DNA of 64,000 bases. Source: Flavobacteriia bacterium (GTDB lineage: Bacteria; Bacteroidota; Bacteroidia; Flavobacteriales_D; Crocinitomicaceae). Positions within the stretch are counted from its first letter, which is position 1, and each line of letters begins with the position of its first letter. This document shows positions 52,139 through 62,330 of this stretch, piece by piece. Position numbers and translations under genes: made by a program. The notes beneath the pieces were generated by a model. The model was not told the DNA's origin. It saw only the letters and a program-made list of their open reading frames with translations, and did not search any database. The stretch lies in NCBI GenBank assembly GCA_009924735.1, contig RFQZ01000001.1, forward strand, positions 124,001 through 188,000, given 5' to 3'.

Positions 52139-54169
52139 CTAATCTTTGACTTCGTTTTTATAACGCAGGTATAGATTCAATTGGGCATGAAAAGGAGCGC
52201 CTTCTGTTTTTCTGTATTCATTGCGCATGTCTGAAGTGATCAACCTCGATTTTACGCTTCCCATCCATTGGTAATTAAAGATTAGGTCCAATTCCTTTTG
52301 AATTTCAACGTCATAGATTGGGGTACCCACTTCTATCCTTTGGTCGATGTTTCGCTCCATTAAATCAGCGCTGGCAATGTAATAGAGCGGATCATTAAGA
52401 TTGCAAAACACCATCATTCTCGCGTGCTCTAAATAGCGGTCAACGATGCTTATAACCGTTAAATTTGGGTTGCGCTTGTGGTCTGTTTTCAAACAACAGA
52501 TGCCTCTCACGATCATATCAACCCGAACCCCTGATAAACTTGCGTCAATTAATTTTTCAATCAGCAATTGGTCCGTTAAATTGTTCACCTTGATTTTAAT
52601 GTAAGCAGGAGCACCTCGTTTCACGGCGGCAATTTCTTTATCAATGAGTTGGGTTAGTTTCCTTCGGAAATTAAATGGAGAGACCATCAAGGTTCTGAAA
52701 CTCACCCTTTCCATATTGTTTTCTAAAATCCTAAAGACTTTGTTTACTTCGGTTACCACTTTAGGATTTGAGGTTAGCAATGCAAAATCGGTATATATTT
52801 TCGAAGATTTCTCATTAAAATTTCCGGTTCCTACATAGGCAATCGATTTCTCTACTTTTTTGTCCACCCGATTGATATACAACAATTTAGAATGCACCTT
52901 TAAATTAGGGACCCCAAAAATAACTTTTGCGCCCTGTTCTTTGAGGACATTGGACCAATGTAAATTGTTTTTTTCATCAAAACGAGCCTGCAATTCCATA
53001 ACAACCACGACGGTTTTGCGATTGTATAGTGCTGCAATCAATGCTTGCATAATTTGAGAGTTTGAAGCCACTCGGTAAACATTTATTTTGATTTCCGTGA
53101 CCAAAGGGTCAATCGCCGCTTCGCGCAAAATGTCAATGATATAATCAAACTTTTGATAAGGGAAATGCAAGAAAACATCCTTTTCATAGATTGCTTCCAA
53201 CAATTGTTTTGCTGATTCCAGATACGGATGGACGCATGGTGGCTGAGGTTTGTAAAGCAACTCTGGGTGATGAAAGTCTGGAAACTGAAGAAAGTCTTTG
53301 AAGTTATGATAACGCCCACCAGGGATTGTGTTTACGCCCATTTTTAGTCCCAAACACTTTAACAAATAGGCCAAAAGGTCGTCCGGCATCTGTTCATCAA
53401 AAACGAAACGCACAGGAACGCCCTTCTTGCGAAGTTTTAAACTTCGTTCAATTTTTTCTGAGTAAGTTTCTGAAATATCGTCGTCCAATTCAAGTTCGGC
53501 GTCTCGGGTAAATTTAAAGGTAAAGGCTTGTATTTTGTCGTAGGAAAGAATCGAAAAAATGTCTTCTAAATGGAGACGAATGATGTCGTCTGCCAATATA
53601 AAAAAAGAGCTTCCATTTTCATTAAACATGAAAAAACGGCTCGGTTTTGAGGGGATTTGCAGCAGGGCATATTGATTGGCAACCCCCTTCTTCGCAATTT
53701 TAATGGCTAAATAAATGGCGTCATCCCTCAATTCTGGAAACCCGGATTTACGGTCCAAAATAACAGGAAACAAGGTGTGTTTGAAGGTAGAATGAAAATA
53801 ACCAGAAATGATTTTTTTTTGAGATTCGGTCGAATTCTCTTCGTTCAATTGATACACATTGTGTTGTTTTAATGAAGTTAGGAGCGAGTCATAGGTGAGT
53901 TCAAATTTTTGTTGTTGTTTCAAAACAACTTTACGAATGTCTTTGTAAAGGTCCTCAGGAGTGCCCTCATAACCAAAAATTCTTTTTTGTTTCAGGCTGA
54001 TCATCCGCTTCACATTGGCAACGCGTACACGGAAAAACTCATCTAGGTTATTTGAATAAATCCCTAAAAACCGAATGCGTTCCACCAAGGGAACATTTTC
54101 ATCCATTGCTTCCTGCAGTACACGTTCATTAAAGCTTAACCAGCTTAATTCTCTATTAATCGTTTTCAA
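52139..54169 (-). CDS. ppk1: Polyphosphate kinase 1
   Basis: 676 residues. Polymerises the gamma-phosphate of ATP into polyphosphate. The N-terminal domain starts INRELSWLSFNERVLQEA; the two phospholipase D-like domains contain VHSKLLYI with the phosphohistidine and, later, HARMMVFCN. YVGTGNFNEKSSKIYTDF is also conserved. No ATG fits: the start is TTG at 54169 (KTINREL). A similar run of 676 residues is normal for the family. It lies 63 bp downstream of the biotin carrier gene on the same strand. Confidence 0.94.
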   Translation of the reverse strand: MKTINRELSWLSFNERVLQEAMDENVPLVERIRFLGIYSNNLDEFFRVRVANVKRMISLKQKRIFGYEGTPEDLYKDIRKVVLKQQQKFELTYDSLLTSLKQHNVYQLNEENSTESQKKIISGYFHSTFKHTLFPVILDRKSGFPELRDDAIYLAIKIAKKGVANQYALLQIPSKPSRFFMFNENGSSFFILADDIIRLHLEDIFSILSYDKIQAFTFKFTRDAELELDDDISETYSEKIERSLKLRKKGVPVRFVFDEQMPDDLLAYLLKCLGLKMGVNTIPGGRYHNFKDFLQFPDFHHPELLYKPQPPCVHPYLESAKQLLEAIYEKDVFLHFPYQKFDYIIDILREAAIDPLVTEIKINVYRVASNSQIMQALIAALYNRKTVVVVMELQARFDEKNNLHWSNVLKEQGAKVIFGVPNLKVHSKLLYINRVDKKVEKSIAYVGTGNFNEKSSKIYTDFALLTSNPKVVTEVNKVFRILENNMERVSFRTLMVSPFNFRRKLTQLIDKEIAAVKRGAPAYIKIKVNNLTDQLLIEKLIDASLSGVRVDMIVRGICCLKTDHKRNPNLTVISIVDRYLEHARMMVFCNLNDPLYYIASADLMERNIDQRIEVGTPIYDVEIQKELDLIFNYQWMGSVKSRLITSDMRNEYRKTEGAPFHAQLNLYLRYKNEVKD

Positions 54170-54232
54170 ATGCGTTAGAATTTTTTTGTTTTCGAAAGTA
54201 ATGTCTTAATGTTAATCGAATATAAAATTCAA

Positions 54233-54691
54233 TTATTCAAATTCTATTAATTTGGCTCCCTTGTCTACGATGGCATCTACCGAAACAAAAATATGTTTAA
54301 CCTTCCCGATTCCATTTGCTTTTAAGGTGTTTTCCATTTTCATGGCCTCTAAGGAGAGTAAAGGCGAACCGATGGAAACTTCATCTCCCACTTTTACAGC
54401 TAAACTCAATACACGACCCGGCATTGGCGAATTAAACTCCTTGATTTTCCGTTGCTGCGGTTTGTCCAATCCCAACGTGTGGATTAACTCGTCAAGCGCA
54501 TGCTTCTTTTGAACATGAAAAATTCGGTGGTTAATTTTCAGTACCAACTTATGGTCTTCGCTTTGGTCTGAAATCACTTCTCCATGGTAACAAATACCCT
54601 CAAATTCTAGGGTAAAGAAGTGAGCGTCTATCCAGGTAATATTCGCTCCCTCTGCGGTCTGCGTTTCAATGTTATCAAACAACCAATGCAT
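54233..54691 (-). CDS. Biotin carboxyl carrier-type protein
   Basis: 152 residues. The C-terminal ~70 residues form a biotinyl domain with the biotin lysine in LEAMKMENTLKA and the hallmark NSPMPGRVLSLAVKVGDEV before it. The N-terminal half is a beta-rich segment without a proline-alanine linker, as in carrier subunits of acetyl-CoA or propionyl/methylmalonyl-type carboxylases of Bacteroidota. The partner carboxylase is not nearby. It begins 2 nt after the ileS stop. Confidence 0.88.
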   Translation of the reverse strand: MHWLFDNIETQTAEGANITWIDAHFFTLEFEGICYHGEVISDQSEDHKLVLKINHRIFHVQKKHALDELIHTLGLDKPQQRKIKEFNSPMPGRVLSLAVKVGDEVSIGSPLLSLEAMKMENTLKANGIGKVKHIFVSVDAIVDKGAKLIEFE

Positions 54692-54693
54692 AT

Positions 54694-57600
54694 TTATTTT
54701 ATTAAGTCAAAAACAAAATCTTTGTCGATCAAAATCTCATCTACTTTACCGTTTTGCGGAGCAATGTCAAGAAATTGAATGTCATGTGCCAAAACTTCAT
54801 CACAAATATACTTCGAATGGATTTCAATGGCTTCTCGAATTTCAGGTTGGGTATAAACTTGAAGAACGATTTTATCTGTCACGTCAAAATTCAACTCCTT
54901 TCTTTGATTTTGAATGCGGTTCACCACTTCTCTCGCGATTCCTTCCTGCTTCAGGGATTCACTGATGGCGATGTCTAATGCCACGGTCAAGGCCCCGTCC
55001 GTTGCCACCGTCCAACCCGGGATGTCTTTGGCTGAAATTTCAAAATCTTCTATTTCTAAACATAGGCTTTCCCCTGCGATTTCACAGTGGTATTGCTTTG
55101 TGTTTTCTATCGATTGAATGGCTTCCTGTCCCAAGGTTGAAACCAAGACGGCAATTGCCTTCATGTGTTTTCCATACTTTGGACCGATGGTTTTGAAATT
55201 GGGTTTGATTTGCTTGGTTAAAATTTGTCCATCATCCTCAATCATTTCGATGTGTTTAACATTCACTTCGGATTGTATAAGTGAAGCCATTTTATGAACC
55301 ATTTCCACAAACGAAGGGTTTAGGGCAGGAATGATGATTCGGTGCAAAGGTTGTCGAACGCGAATTTTTTCTTTTTTACGTAAACTGAGAACCATAGAAG
55401 TTATCCGTTGGGCCAAATCCATCTGTTCTTCCAACGCCAAATCCATTTGGTTTGCATCTGCAATTGGAAACATACAAAGGTGAACAGATTCCAATCCTTT
55501 CTTTTTTGTCAAATCTAGGTACAGGCGTTCCATAAAAAAGGGCGCTATGGGAGCTGCTAGGATGGAAATGGTTTCTAAGGCCGTAAATAAGGTTTGGTAG
55601 GCAGAAAGTTTGTTTATTGAGTCCTCGCTTTTCCAAAATCGACGCCGACATAAACGGACATACCAATTGGACAATTGATCACAAACGAACTCCTGGATCA
55701 GCCGACCTGCGCGCGTGCACTCATATGCGTCATAACTTAAGCCAACCTGATCAATTAACGTATTGAGACGCGAAAGAATCCAACGGTCCATTTCTGGGCG
55801 ATTTCCCAAGGGAATAGAATCTTCCTCCCCTGTAAAACCATCTACGTTGGCATACAGTGCAAAGAATGCATAGGTGTTGTAAAGCGTTCCTAAAAACTTA
55901 CGCTGGACTTCCTTAATGCCTTCCAAATCGAATTTCAAATTGTCCCATGGTTGTGCATTGGTTACCATATACCAACGAGTGGCATCCGCTCCATAAACAT
56001 CCAAAGTGCTGAAAGGATCAATGATGTTGCCCAAGCGCTTAGACATCTTAATGCCATTTTTGTCTTGCACCAGGCCATTTGACAACACGGTTTTGTAGGC
56101 TGCCTTTCCAAAAACCAAACAAGAAATGGTATGTAGGGTATAGAACCACCCTCGGGTTTGGTCAACACCTTCTGCAATAAAATCTGCAGGATATGCCAAT
56201 TCTTCGTCAATTTTCGCTTTGTTTTCGAAGGGATAATGCCATTGAGCATAAGGCATTGAACCTGAATCAAACCAAACATCGATTAAATCGGCTTCGCGTT
56301 TCATGGGTTTTCCAGTCGATGAAACCAAAACAATGTCATCAACGATGTTCTTATGCAGGTCTATTTTATCATAATTTTCATCAGACATATTTCCCGGTTC
56401 AAAATTTTGAAACGGATTTTTTTCCATAAACCCTTGCTGAACGGATGCTTCACACGCTTTGAAAAGCTCCTCCATCGATTCGATGCAAACTTGCTCAGAC
56501 CCTTCTTCTGTTGACCAAATAGGAATGGGAATTCCCCAAAAACGCGACCGCGACAGGTTCCAATCGTTTGCATTTTCGAGCCATTTCCCAAATCTACCCG
56601 TGCCTGTTGATTCGGGTTTCCATTGAATGGGCTTGTTAAGATTTACCAAAAGCGCTCGGTTGGAAGAAACCTTGATAAACCATGAATCTAAAGGATAGTA
56701 AAGAATGGGTTTGTCGGTTCTCCAACAATGCGGATAACTGTGGTCGTATTTCTCAACCTTAAAAGCCAATCCCTTCTCTTTTAAATCAATGGCGATTTCT
56801 ACATCTACTGATTTTTCAGGTTCCTTTCCTTCTTCATAGTAGGCGTTTTTGACATATTTCCCAGCTAAATAACCAACTTCTGGCCTAAAACGACCTTGCA
56901 AATCAACCAACGGAACCAGCTGTCCCTGTTCGTTTTTTATCAAAAGGGAAGGTACGCCATTCTCCTGGGCAACAAAGGCATCGTCCGCGCCAAATGTGGG
57001 TGCGGTGTGTACAATACCTGTCCCATCCTCTGTGGTTACAAAAGCGCCAGCGATCACGCGAAAAGCATGTTCCCTTTGTTCTGCAGGTTGACAAAACGGC
57101 ATCAGTTGATGGTATTTTAGTCCAACCAAGTCTTTTCCTTTACAGGTTGAAAGCACGCAAAAAGGAATGATTTTTTGATTTTTTTCGCATACCAATTCAG
57201 CTGAATCATGAACCTCTACGAAACCTTTCGAAAAATTTTTCGAGACCAAGTTACTCGCCAAAACCACTTCAATGGGGTCGAAGGTGTATGGATTAAAGGT
57301 TTGAACCAAGGAATAGTCAATGGCACCGCCTACGGTAAGCGCAGTGTTAGACGGCAATGTCCACGGCGTCGTGGTCCAAGCAAGAAAATAGCGCGGATGT
57401 TTCGCCTCCCCAAAAATGGAGGGTTGGTTTTCCAGCCATTTAAATTGGGCAACGATAGAGGTGTCTTTGACATCTTTATAGCATCCAGGTTGGTTCAATT
57501 CATGTGTTGACAGTCCCGTTCCTGCTTTTGGTGAATAAGGTTGAATGCTGTACCCTTTGTAAAGTAAACCTTTGTTGTACAATTGCGCCAAAAGCCACCA

Positions 57601-58083
57601 AACCGACTCCATGTATTTGGAATGGTACGTAACATAAGGATTTTCCATGTCAACCCAGTAACCCATTTTTTGGGTTAGGTCATTCCAAACATCGGTGTAT
57701 TGCATGACCGCTTCTTTACAAGCTTGGTTGTAAGCTTCTACGGTTATTTTGGTGCCAATGTCTTCTTTGGTTATTCCTAAAGCTTTTTCTACCCCAAGTT
57801 CGACAGGTAATCCATGGGTGTCCCAGCCAGCTTTTCGTTCCACTTGAAATCCTCTCAGGGTCTTGTACCTACAAAAAACATCCTTTATCGTTCTTCCCAT
57901 CACGTGGTGAATCCCAGGCATGCCATTGGCAGATGGAGGGCCTTCAAAAAACACAAATTTTGGATTTCCTTCCCGGGTGGCAATGGTTTTTTTAAAAATT
58001 TCATTCGTGTTCCAATAAGCAAGCACGTCGCTTGACAAATTTGGCAAATGTAAACCTGTGTATTCTGGGAACGTTTCGGCCAT
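54694..58083 (-). CDS. ileS: Isoleucyl-tRNA synthetase, large type
   Basis: About 1129 residues from ATG at 58083, longer than the ~940-residue E. coli type. HIGH motif appears as GIHHVMG, the KMSKS loop as KMSKRLGNI, and the CP1 editing domain lies between. The length and HIGH context match the eukaryote-like IleRS2 group, often mupirocin-resistant. A TATTTTTG promoter element lies 17 nt upstream of this ATG, so the longer reading to 58134 is rejected. Followed by the biotin carrier gene. Confidence 0.95.
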   Translation of the reverse strand: MAETFPEYTGLHLPNLSSDVLAYWNTNEIFKKTIATREGNPKFVFFEGPPSANGMPGIHHVMGRTIKDVFCRYKTLRGFQVERKAGWDTHGLPVELGVEKALGITKEDIGTKITVEAYNQACKEAVMQYTDVWNDLTQKMGYWVDMENPYVTYHSKYMESVWWLLAQLYNKGLLYKGYSIQPYSPKAGTGLSTHELNQPGCYKDVKDTSIVAQFKWLENQPSIFGEAKHPRYFLAWTTTPWTLPSNTALTVGGAIDYSLVQTFNPYTFDPIEVVLASNLVSKNFSKGFVEVHDSAELVCEKNQKIIPFCVLSTCKGKDLVGLKYHQLMPFCQPAEQREHAFRVIAGAFVTTEDGTGIVHTAPTFGADDAFVAQENGVPSLLIKNEQGQLVPLVDLQGRFRPEVGYLAGKYVKNAYYEEGKEPEKSVDVEIAIDLKEKGLAFKVEKYDHSYPHCWRTDKPILYYPLDSWFIKVSSNRALLVNLNKPIQWKPESTGTGRFGKWLENANDWNLSRSRFWGIPIPIWSTEEGSEQVCIESMEELFKACEASVQQGFMEKNPFQNFEPGNMSDENYDKIDLHKNIVDDIVLVSSTGKPMKREADLIDVWFDSGSMPYAQWHYPFENKAKIDEELAYPADFIAEGVDQTRGWFYTLHTISCLVFGKAAYKTVLSNGLVQDKNGIKMSKRLGNIIDPFSTLDVYGADATRWYMVTNAQPWDNLKFDLEGIKEVQRKFLGTLYNTYAFFALYANVDGFTGEEDSIPLGNRPEMDRWILSRLNTLIDQVGLSYDAYECTRAGRLIQEFVCDQLSNWYVRLCRRRFWKSEDSINKLSAYQTLFTALETISILAAPIAPFFMERLYLDLTKKKGLESVHLCMFPIADANQMDLALEEQMDLAQRITSMVLSLRKKEKIRVRQPLHRIIIPALNPSFVEMVHKMASLIQSEVNVKHIEMIEDDGQILTKQIKPNFKTIGPKYGKHMKAIAVLVSTLGQEAIQSIENTKQYHCEIAGESLCLEIEDFEISAKDIPGWTVATDGALTVALDIAISESLKQEGIAREVVNRIQNQRKELNFDVTDKIVLQVYTQPEIREAIEIHSKYICDEVLAHDIQFLDIAPQNGKVDEILIDKDFVFDLIK

Positions 58084-58100
58084 GCTGTTGTTTGAAAGGT

Positions 58101-58108
58101 CAAAAATA
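58101..58108 (-). promoter_or_regulatory. -7 element of ileS
   Basis: TATTTTTG on the minus strand, exact consensus, 17 nt before the ATG at 58083. It decides the start. Confidence 0.55.
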
Positions 58109-58166
58109 CGAAGATTTATAAAATGAAAGGGCATCTAATCCCTCTGCGTTACTGCGTTAAGTTTTG

Positions 58167-58174
58167 TAATTTTG
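58167..58174 (+). promoter_or_regulatory. -7 element of the superoxide dismutase gene
   Basis: TAATTTTG, exact consensus, 10 nt before the ATG at 58185. Confidence 0.5.
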
Positions 58175-58184
58175 AAATAAAAAA

Positions 58185-59174
58185 ATGAAATCATTTATAG
58201 CCGCTTTCTTTTTCCTATTTGCCGCATTTTCTGTTGCCGCTCAGCCTTTTGTATTACCTACATTGCCTTTTAAATATGACCAATATGCGCCACAAATTGA
58301 TGCAAAAACCATGGAGATTCACCTCACCAAACACCATCAAGCGTATGTAAACAATTTGAACAAAGCCATTGTGGGGACATCGTTCGAGAAATTGTCATTA
58401 GAAGACCTCATGTTTGAGGCCAGTGAAACCAATACGGTGATTAGAAACAATGCAGGGGGACATTACAACCACAGCTTGTTTTGGGAAATTTTAGCACCAA
58501 CAGCCAACCAAGGGACACCTTCTCCATTATTGCAAGCGGCAATTGTTTCAAGTTTTGGGACCATGGATTCCTTGAAAAAGCTTGTGTTTCAAGCTGCGTC
58601 TTCTAGGTTTGGATCGGGTTGGGCTTGGATATTTGTAAACGGAAATGGTAAACTTGAAGTTTGTTCAACCCCTAACCAAGACAACCCCTTGATGTCATTT
58701 TGTGAAAAAAGAGGAGTGCCCATCGTTGGCATTGACGTGTGGGAACATGCCTATTACTTGAATTATCAAAACAAACGACAAGATTACCTGAATGCTGTAT
58801 GGACTTTGTTGGACTGGAAAGTCATTTCTGAAAAGTTTGGAAACCTGAAAAACAGTGATTTGAACCTTAAAATTGCGAAAGATTGGGTTGAATTAAGGAA
58901 AGTAAGACAACAGGTACTTCAAATGAATATGGAGGATGTAGAACGCCTTAAATCTGATGCACTTCAGCTCTCCGTTTTGGTGGAGAAACTTCAAAAGACG
59001 CCATTGCTACTCACACAACCAGAAATAGCGGAAAAAAGAAGTGCGTTAATTGCCCATTGTTTAGTCTTTCAAAAATTTTCAGTTGAAAACAAAAAGCCCA
59101 AAATTCTGACCATCCATTTAGAAGCAATTAAAAAGGAAGTCGAAGATTTGTGGTTACTTTGTCAAAAAAGGTAG
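58185..59174 (+). CDS. Exported Fe/Mn superoxide dismutase with C-terminal extension
   Basis: 329 residues, against ~200 for the family. Residues 1-19 are a signal peptide (KSFIAAFFFLFAAFSVAAQ), so it acts outside the cytoplasm. The SOD domain (~22-217) has the metal ligands His46, His96, Asp184 and His188 (VGIDVWEH). Gly-Gly before NHSLFW and Gln165 in PNQDNPL are features of the manganese or cambialistic type. Residues ~220-329 form a helical, charged extension of no family I recognise. Single gene between ileS and mgtE. Confidence 0.9.
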   Translation: MKSFIAAFFFLFAAFSVAAQPFVLPTLPFKYDQYAPQIDAKTMEIHLTKHHQAYVNNLNKAIVGTSFEKLSLEDLMFEASETNTVIRNNAGGHYNHSLFWEILAPTANQGTPSPLLQAAIVSSFGTMDSLKKLVFQAASSRFGSGWAWIFVNGNGKLEVCSTPNQDNPLMSFCEKRGVPIVGIDVWEHAYYLNYQNKRQDYLNAVWTLLDWKVISEKFGNLKNSDLNLKIAKDWVELRKVRQQVLQMNMEDVERLKSDALQLSVLVEKLQKTPLLLTQPEIAEKRSALIAHCLVFQKFSVENKKPKILTIHLEAIKKEVEDLWLLCQKR

Positions 59175-59229
59175 CATAAAATTTATTTTTTGGGAGACAT
59201 AACAGGAGCACCCTTTAATTACACTGCGC

Positions 59230-60582
59230 ATGCGTTTTAAACTGACCAAAAATTTACTAAAAGAGATTCGCGAAAGAATCATTCAAGAGGACACTCTTTG
59301 GTTAGAAGAAAAAGTGCTTCACTTGCACTACGCAGACATCGCGGAAATCCTAGACAAGTTAACCAATGAAGAAGCCAAATTTATCTACTATCTCGTAGAT
59401 GAAGATTTGCAAGCAGACATCCTAATGGAGCTCGATGAAGAGGTCAGAGACCGTTTCATCGCATCCTTGTCAACCAAAGAAATCGCAGACCAGTTAGAAA
59501 ACTTAGATTCTGATGATGCGGCAGATATCCTCGGGGAGCTTCCAACCGCCCAAATTCAAGCCGTTATCTCGCAAATGGAGGACGACGAAGCGGCGGAGGA
59601 CATTGTCGACCTATTAAATTATGATGAGGATACGGCTGGGGGATTAATGCAAAAAGAGTTTTTTCAAGCCCAGATCGATTGGTCAGTTAAACGCGCCCTC
59701 ATCGAATTACGTAAACAGGCGGAAGACGTTGAAAAGGTCTACAATATTTTTGTCGTCAATGAAAACGACCAATTGCTCGGTGTGCTTTCACTAAAACGTT
59801 TGCTTTTTGCCGATGTAAAAACCACGATTGCCGAACTTTATCAATCCAAAAACATCATCGCTTTAAAAACCAGCGACTCCGCTGAAGAAGTGGCGAACAT
59901 CATGGAAAAATATGATTTGGTCTCCATACCGGTTGTGGATTACCAAAACAAATTGGTTGGAAGAATTACCATAGATGACGTCGTTGATTTCATTAAGGAA
60001 GAAGCTGACAAAGATTTTCAAATGGCAACGGGTATTAGCGACAATGTGGATTCAAGCGCTAAGTTTTGGAAAATCAGTTTGTCTCGTTTGCCTTGGTTGG
60101 TCATCGCAATGGTAGGAGGAACCATCGGTGCAAAAGTCATCGCAAGCTTTGAAGGGGGAATTACAAAAGTACCTGCGCTTGCGTTTTTCATTCCATTGAT
60201 TACCGCAATGGGGGGGAATGTGGGTGTGCAATCCTCTGCCATCGTAGTTCAATCACTCGCCAAAGGAGAGGAGCATCTGGGCAGAATTATCCCAAAATTA
60301 GCAAAGGAAGCCAGTGTAGGATTGATGAACGGGATCATATTGGCCAGTCTCATTTTTGGTGTCGCAACTTTGTTTGCTAACATTCAACTCGGAATGGTTG
60401 TAAGCCTATCCTTGTTTACCGTAATCCTCTTTGCTGCGATTTTCGGAACCTTGTTTCCTTTGTTACTGCACAAATATAAAATTGACCCCGCGTTGGCCAT
60501 CGGGCCTTTTGTCACCACCTTGAATGACATCATTGGGTTGTTTATATATTTTACAATTGGAACCTTACTCTTCCATTTGTAA
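59230..60582 (+). CDS. mgtE: MgtE magnesium transporter
   Basis: 450 residues with the MgtE order: an N-terminal acidic MgtE_N domain (to ~130), two CBS domains (~135-255), and five membrane helices from residue ~285. The pore segment MGGNVGVQSSAIVVQS and FVTTLNDIIGLFIYF are typical. A Mg2+-selective channel gated by its own cytoplasmic domains. The 55-bp gap upstream is too short for an M-box riboswitch. Ends 50 bp before lysS. Confidence 0.95.
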   Translation: MRFKLTKNLLKEIRERIIQEDTLWLEEKVLHLHYADIAEILDKLTNEEAKFIYYLVDEDLQADILMELDEEVRDRFIASLSTKEIADQLENLDSDDAADILGELPTAQIQAVISQMEDDEAAEDIVDLLNYDEDTAGGLMQKEFFQAQIDWSVKRALIELRKQAEDVEKVYNIFVVNENDQLLGVLSLKRLLFADVKTTIAELYQSKNIIALKTSDSAEEVANIMEKYDLVSIPVVDYQNKLVGRITIDDVVDFIKEEADKDFQMATGISDNVDSSAKFWKISLSRLPWLVIAMVGGTIGAKVIASFEGGITKVPALAFFIPLITAMGGNVGVQSSAIVVQSLAKGEEHLGRIIPKLAKEASVGLMNGIILASLIFGVATLFANIQLGMVVSLSLFTVILFAAIFGTLFPLLLHKYKIDPALAIGPFVTTLNDIIGLFIYFTIGTLLFHL

Positions 60583-60608
60583 GGGTTAAGAAAAAACAAA
60601 ACAAGCCT

Positions 60609-60616
60609 TATCTTTG
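60609..60616 (+). promoter_or_regulatory. -7 element of lysS
   Basis: TATCTTTG, exact consensus, 16 nt before the ATG at 60633. Confidence 0.5.
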
Positions 60617-60632
60617 TCCACAAAATTGAATA

Positions 60633-62330
60633 ATGAGTCAAGAATTATCTGAGCAAGAATTACTTCGTCGTCAATCACTCCAAAAACTTAGAGAATTAGG
60701 CGTCGACCCTTACCCTGCTGAAGCCTTTAATGTCACACACCTTGCGGCAGACTTAAAGGATAATTTTGAAGAGGGTTGCGCTGTGAAAATGGCAGGAAGA
60801 ATGATGAGTCAGCGCATTATGGGAAAAGCCTCCTTTGCTGAAATTCAAGATTCTAGCGGTAGAATTCAAGTATATTTTAACCGTGACGAAATTTGTCCCA
60901 ATGAAGACAAGACCCTATATAATGAGGTATTCAAAAAACTATTGGATTTAGGAGATTTTATCGGCATAGAAGGTGTTGTTTTCAAAACCCAAGTGGGAGA
61001 AATCTCTGTGAATGTTAAAAATTTCCACCTGCTAAGCAAAGCCCTTAGGCCTCTTCCCCTTCCGAAAACGGATGCCAATGGTGTGGTCCATGATGCTTTT
61101 ACAGACCCGGAATTGCGCTACAGACAAAGGTATGTAGACCTTGTCGTTAACCCGACGGTAAAAAACACCTTCATTAAAAGATCCAAAACGTTCTCTGCGA
61201 TGCGCCGATTTTTTGAAACGCAAGGGTTTTTGGAAGTAGAAACGCCAATATTACAGGCCATTCCTGGAGGTGCTGCGGCAAAACCTTTTGTTACACATCA
61301 CAATGCACTTGACATTCCTCTTTACCTTAGAATTGCAAACGAACTTTACCTGAAGAGATTGATCGTAGGTGGGTTTGATGGTGTTTTTGAATTTGCCAAG
61401 GATTTTAGAAATGAAGGCATGGACCGAACCCATAATCCCGAATTTACGGTAATGGAATTGTATGTGGCATACAAGGATTACCATTGGATGATGGATTTTA
61501 CCGAAAAACTTATGGAAAACATCGCGGTCGCAGTGAATGGTTCCGCAGAGTGCTTGGTGGGGGAACATAAAATATCTTTCAAAGCGCCCTTTCGACGCAT
61601 TAGCATGAGAGATGCGATTTTGCATTATACGGGAATTGACATCCAAGGGAAAGATGAGGTTTCGCTGAGGGAAGAATGCGCGAAAATTGGCATTGAAACC
61701 AATCCGACCATGGGAGTTGGTAAACTTATCGATGAAATCTTTGGTGAAAAATGTGAAGGCCATTTTATCCAACCTACCTTTATCACTGATTATCCCATCG
61801 AAATGTCCCCCTTGTGCAAACAACACCGCGAGAACCCCAACCTTACCGAACGATTCGAACTCATGATCAACGGAAAGGAGATTGCGAACGCCTATTCAGA
61901 ATTGAACGACCCCATTGACCAAAAAGAACGCTTTGAAGCCCAATTGAAACTTTCAGAGCGAGGTGACGATGAGGCTATGTTTATCGATCATGATTTCTTG
62001 CGAGCACTTGAATACGGAATGCCACCAACCTCCGGAATTGGGATAGGGATGGATCGCCTGGCAATGCTTTTAACCAACAACGCATCCATTCAAGAAGTTT
62101 TGTTTTTCCCGCAAATGAGACCAGAGGCGAAATCTACATTGGTCTTATCAGATTTGGAAAACCAAATACTAAGTTTCTGTAGCACGGAACCTACATTATT
62201 GTCTGAGTTGAGAATGAAGGTGGATTGCAGTAACAAACAGTGGGATGTGAGCTTGAAAAACCTTACAAAACACCAAGTGTTGTCCATCCAAAAAGTAAAT
62301 GATTCTGTTTTTGTCACCAAAAACAACTAA
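60633..62330 (+). CDS. lysS: Lysyl-tRNA synthetase
   Basis: 565 residues, class II. N-terminal OB-fold anticodon-binding domain (AGRMMSQRIMGKASFAEIQD), motif 2 FRNEGMDRTHNPEFTVMELY in key residues and motif 3 GIGIGMDRLAMLL. A C-terminal stretch of ~60 residues beyond motif 3 (QILSFCSTEPTLLSELRMK) exceeds the E. coli length, as is usual in Bacteroidota. The stop overlaps the recX stop on the other strand. Confidence 0.96.
   Translation: MSQELSEQELLRRQSLQKLRELGVDPYPAEAFNVTHLAADLKDNFEEGCAVKMAGRMMSQRIMGKASFAEIQDSSGRIQVYFNRDEICPNEDKTLYNEVFKKLLDLGDFIGIEGVVFKTQVGEISVNVKNFHLLSKALRPLPLPKTDANGVVHDAFTDPELRYRQRYVDLVVNPTVKNTFIKRSKTFSAMRRFFETQGFLEVETPILQAIPGGAAAKPFVTHHNALDIPLYLRIANELYLKRLIVGGFDGVFEFAKDFRNEGMDRTHNPEFTVMELYVAYKDYHWMMDFTEKLMENIAVAVNGSAECLVGEHKISFKAPFRRISMRDAILHYTGIDIQGKDEVSLREECAKIGIETNPTMGVGKLIDEIFGEKCEGHFIQPTFITDYPIEMSPLCKQHRENPNLTERFELMINGKEIANAYSELNDPIDQKERFEAQLKLSERGDDEAMFIDHDFLRALEYGMPPTSGIGIGMDRLAMLLTNNASIQEVLFFPQMRPEAKSTLVLSDLENQILSFCSTEPTLLSELRMKVDCSNKQWDVSLKNLTKHQVLSIQKVNDSVFVTKNN

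Noticed and set aside
59175-59229. Magnesium riboswitch (M-box) upstream of mgtE
   Set aside because: The gap is only 55 bp, too short for the M-box, and no such structure is seen.
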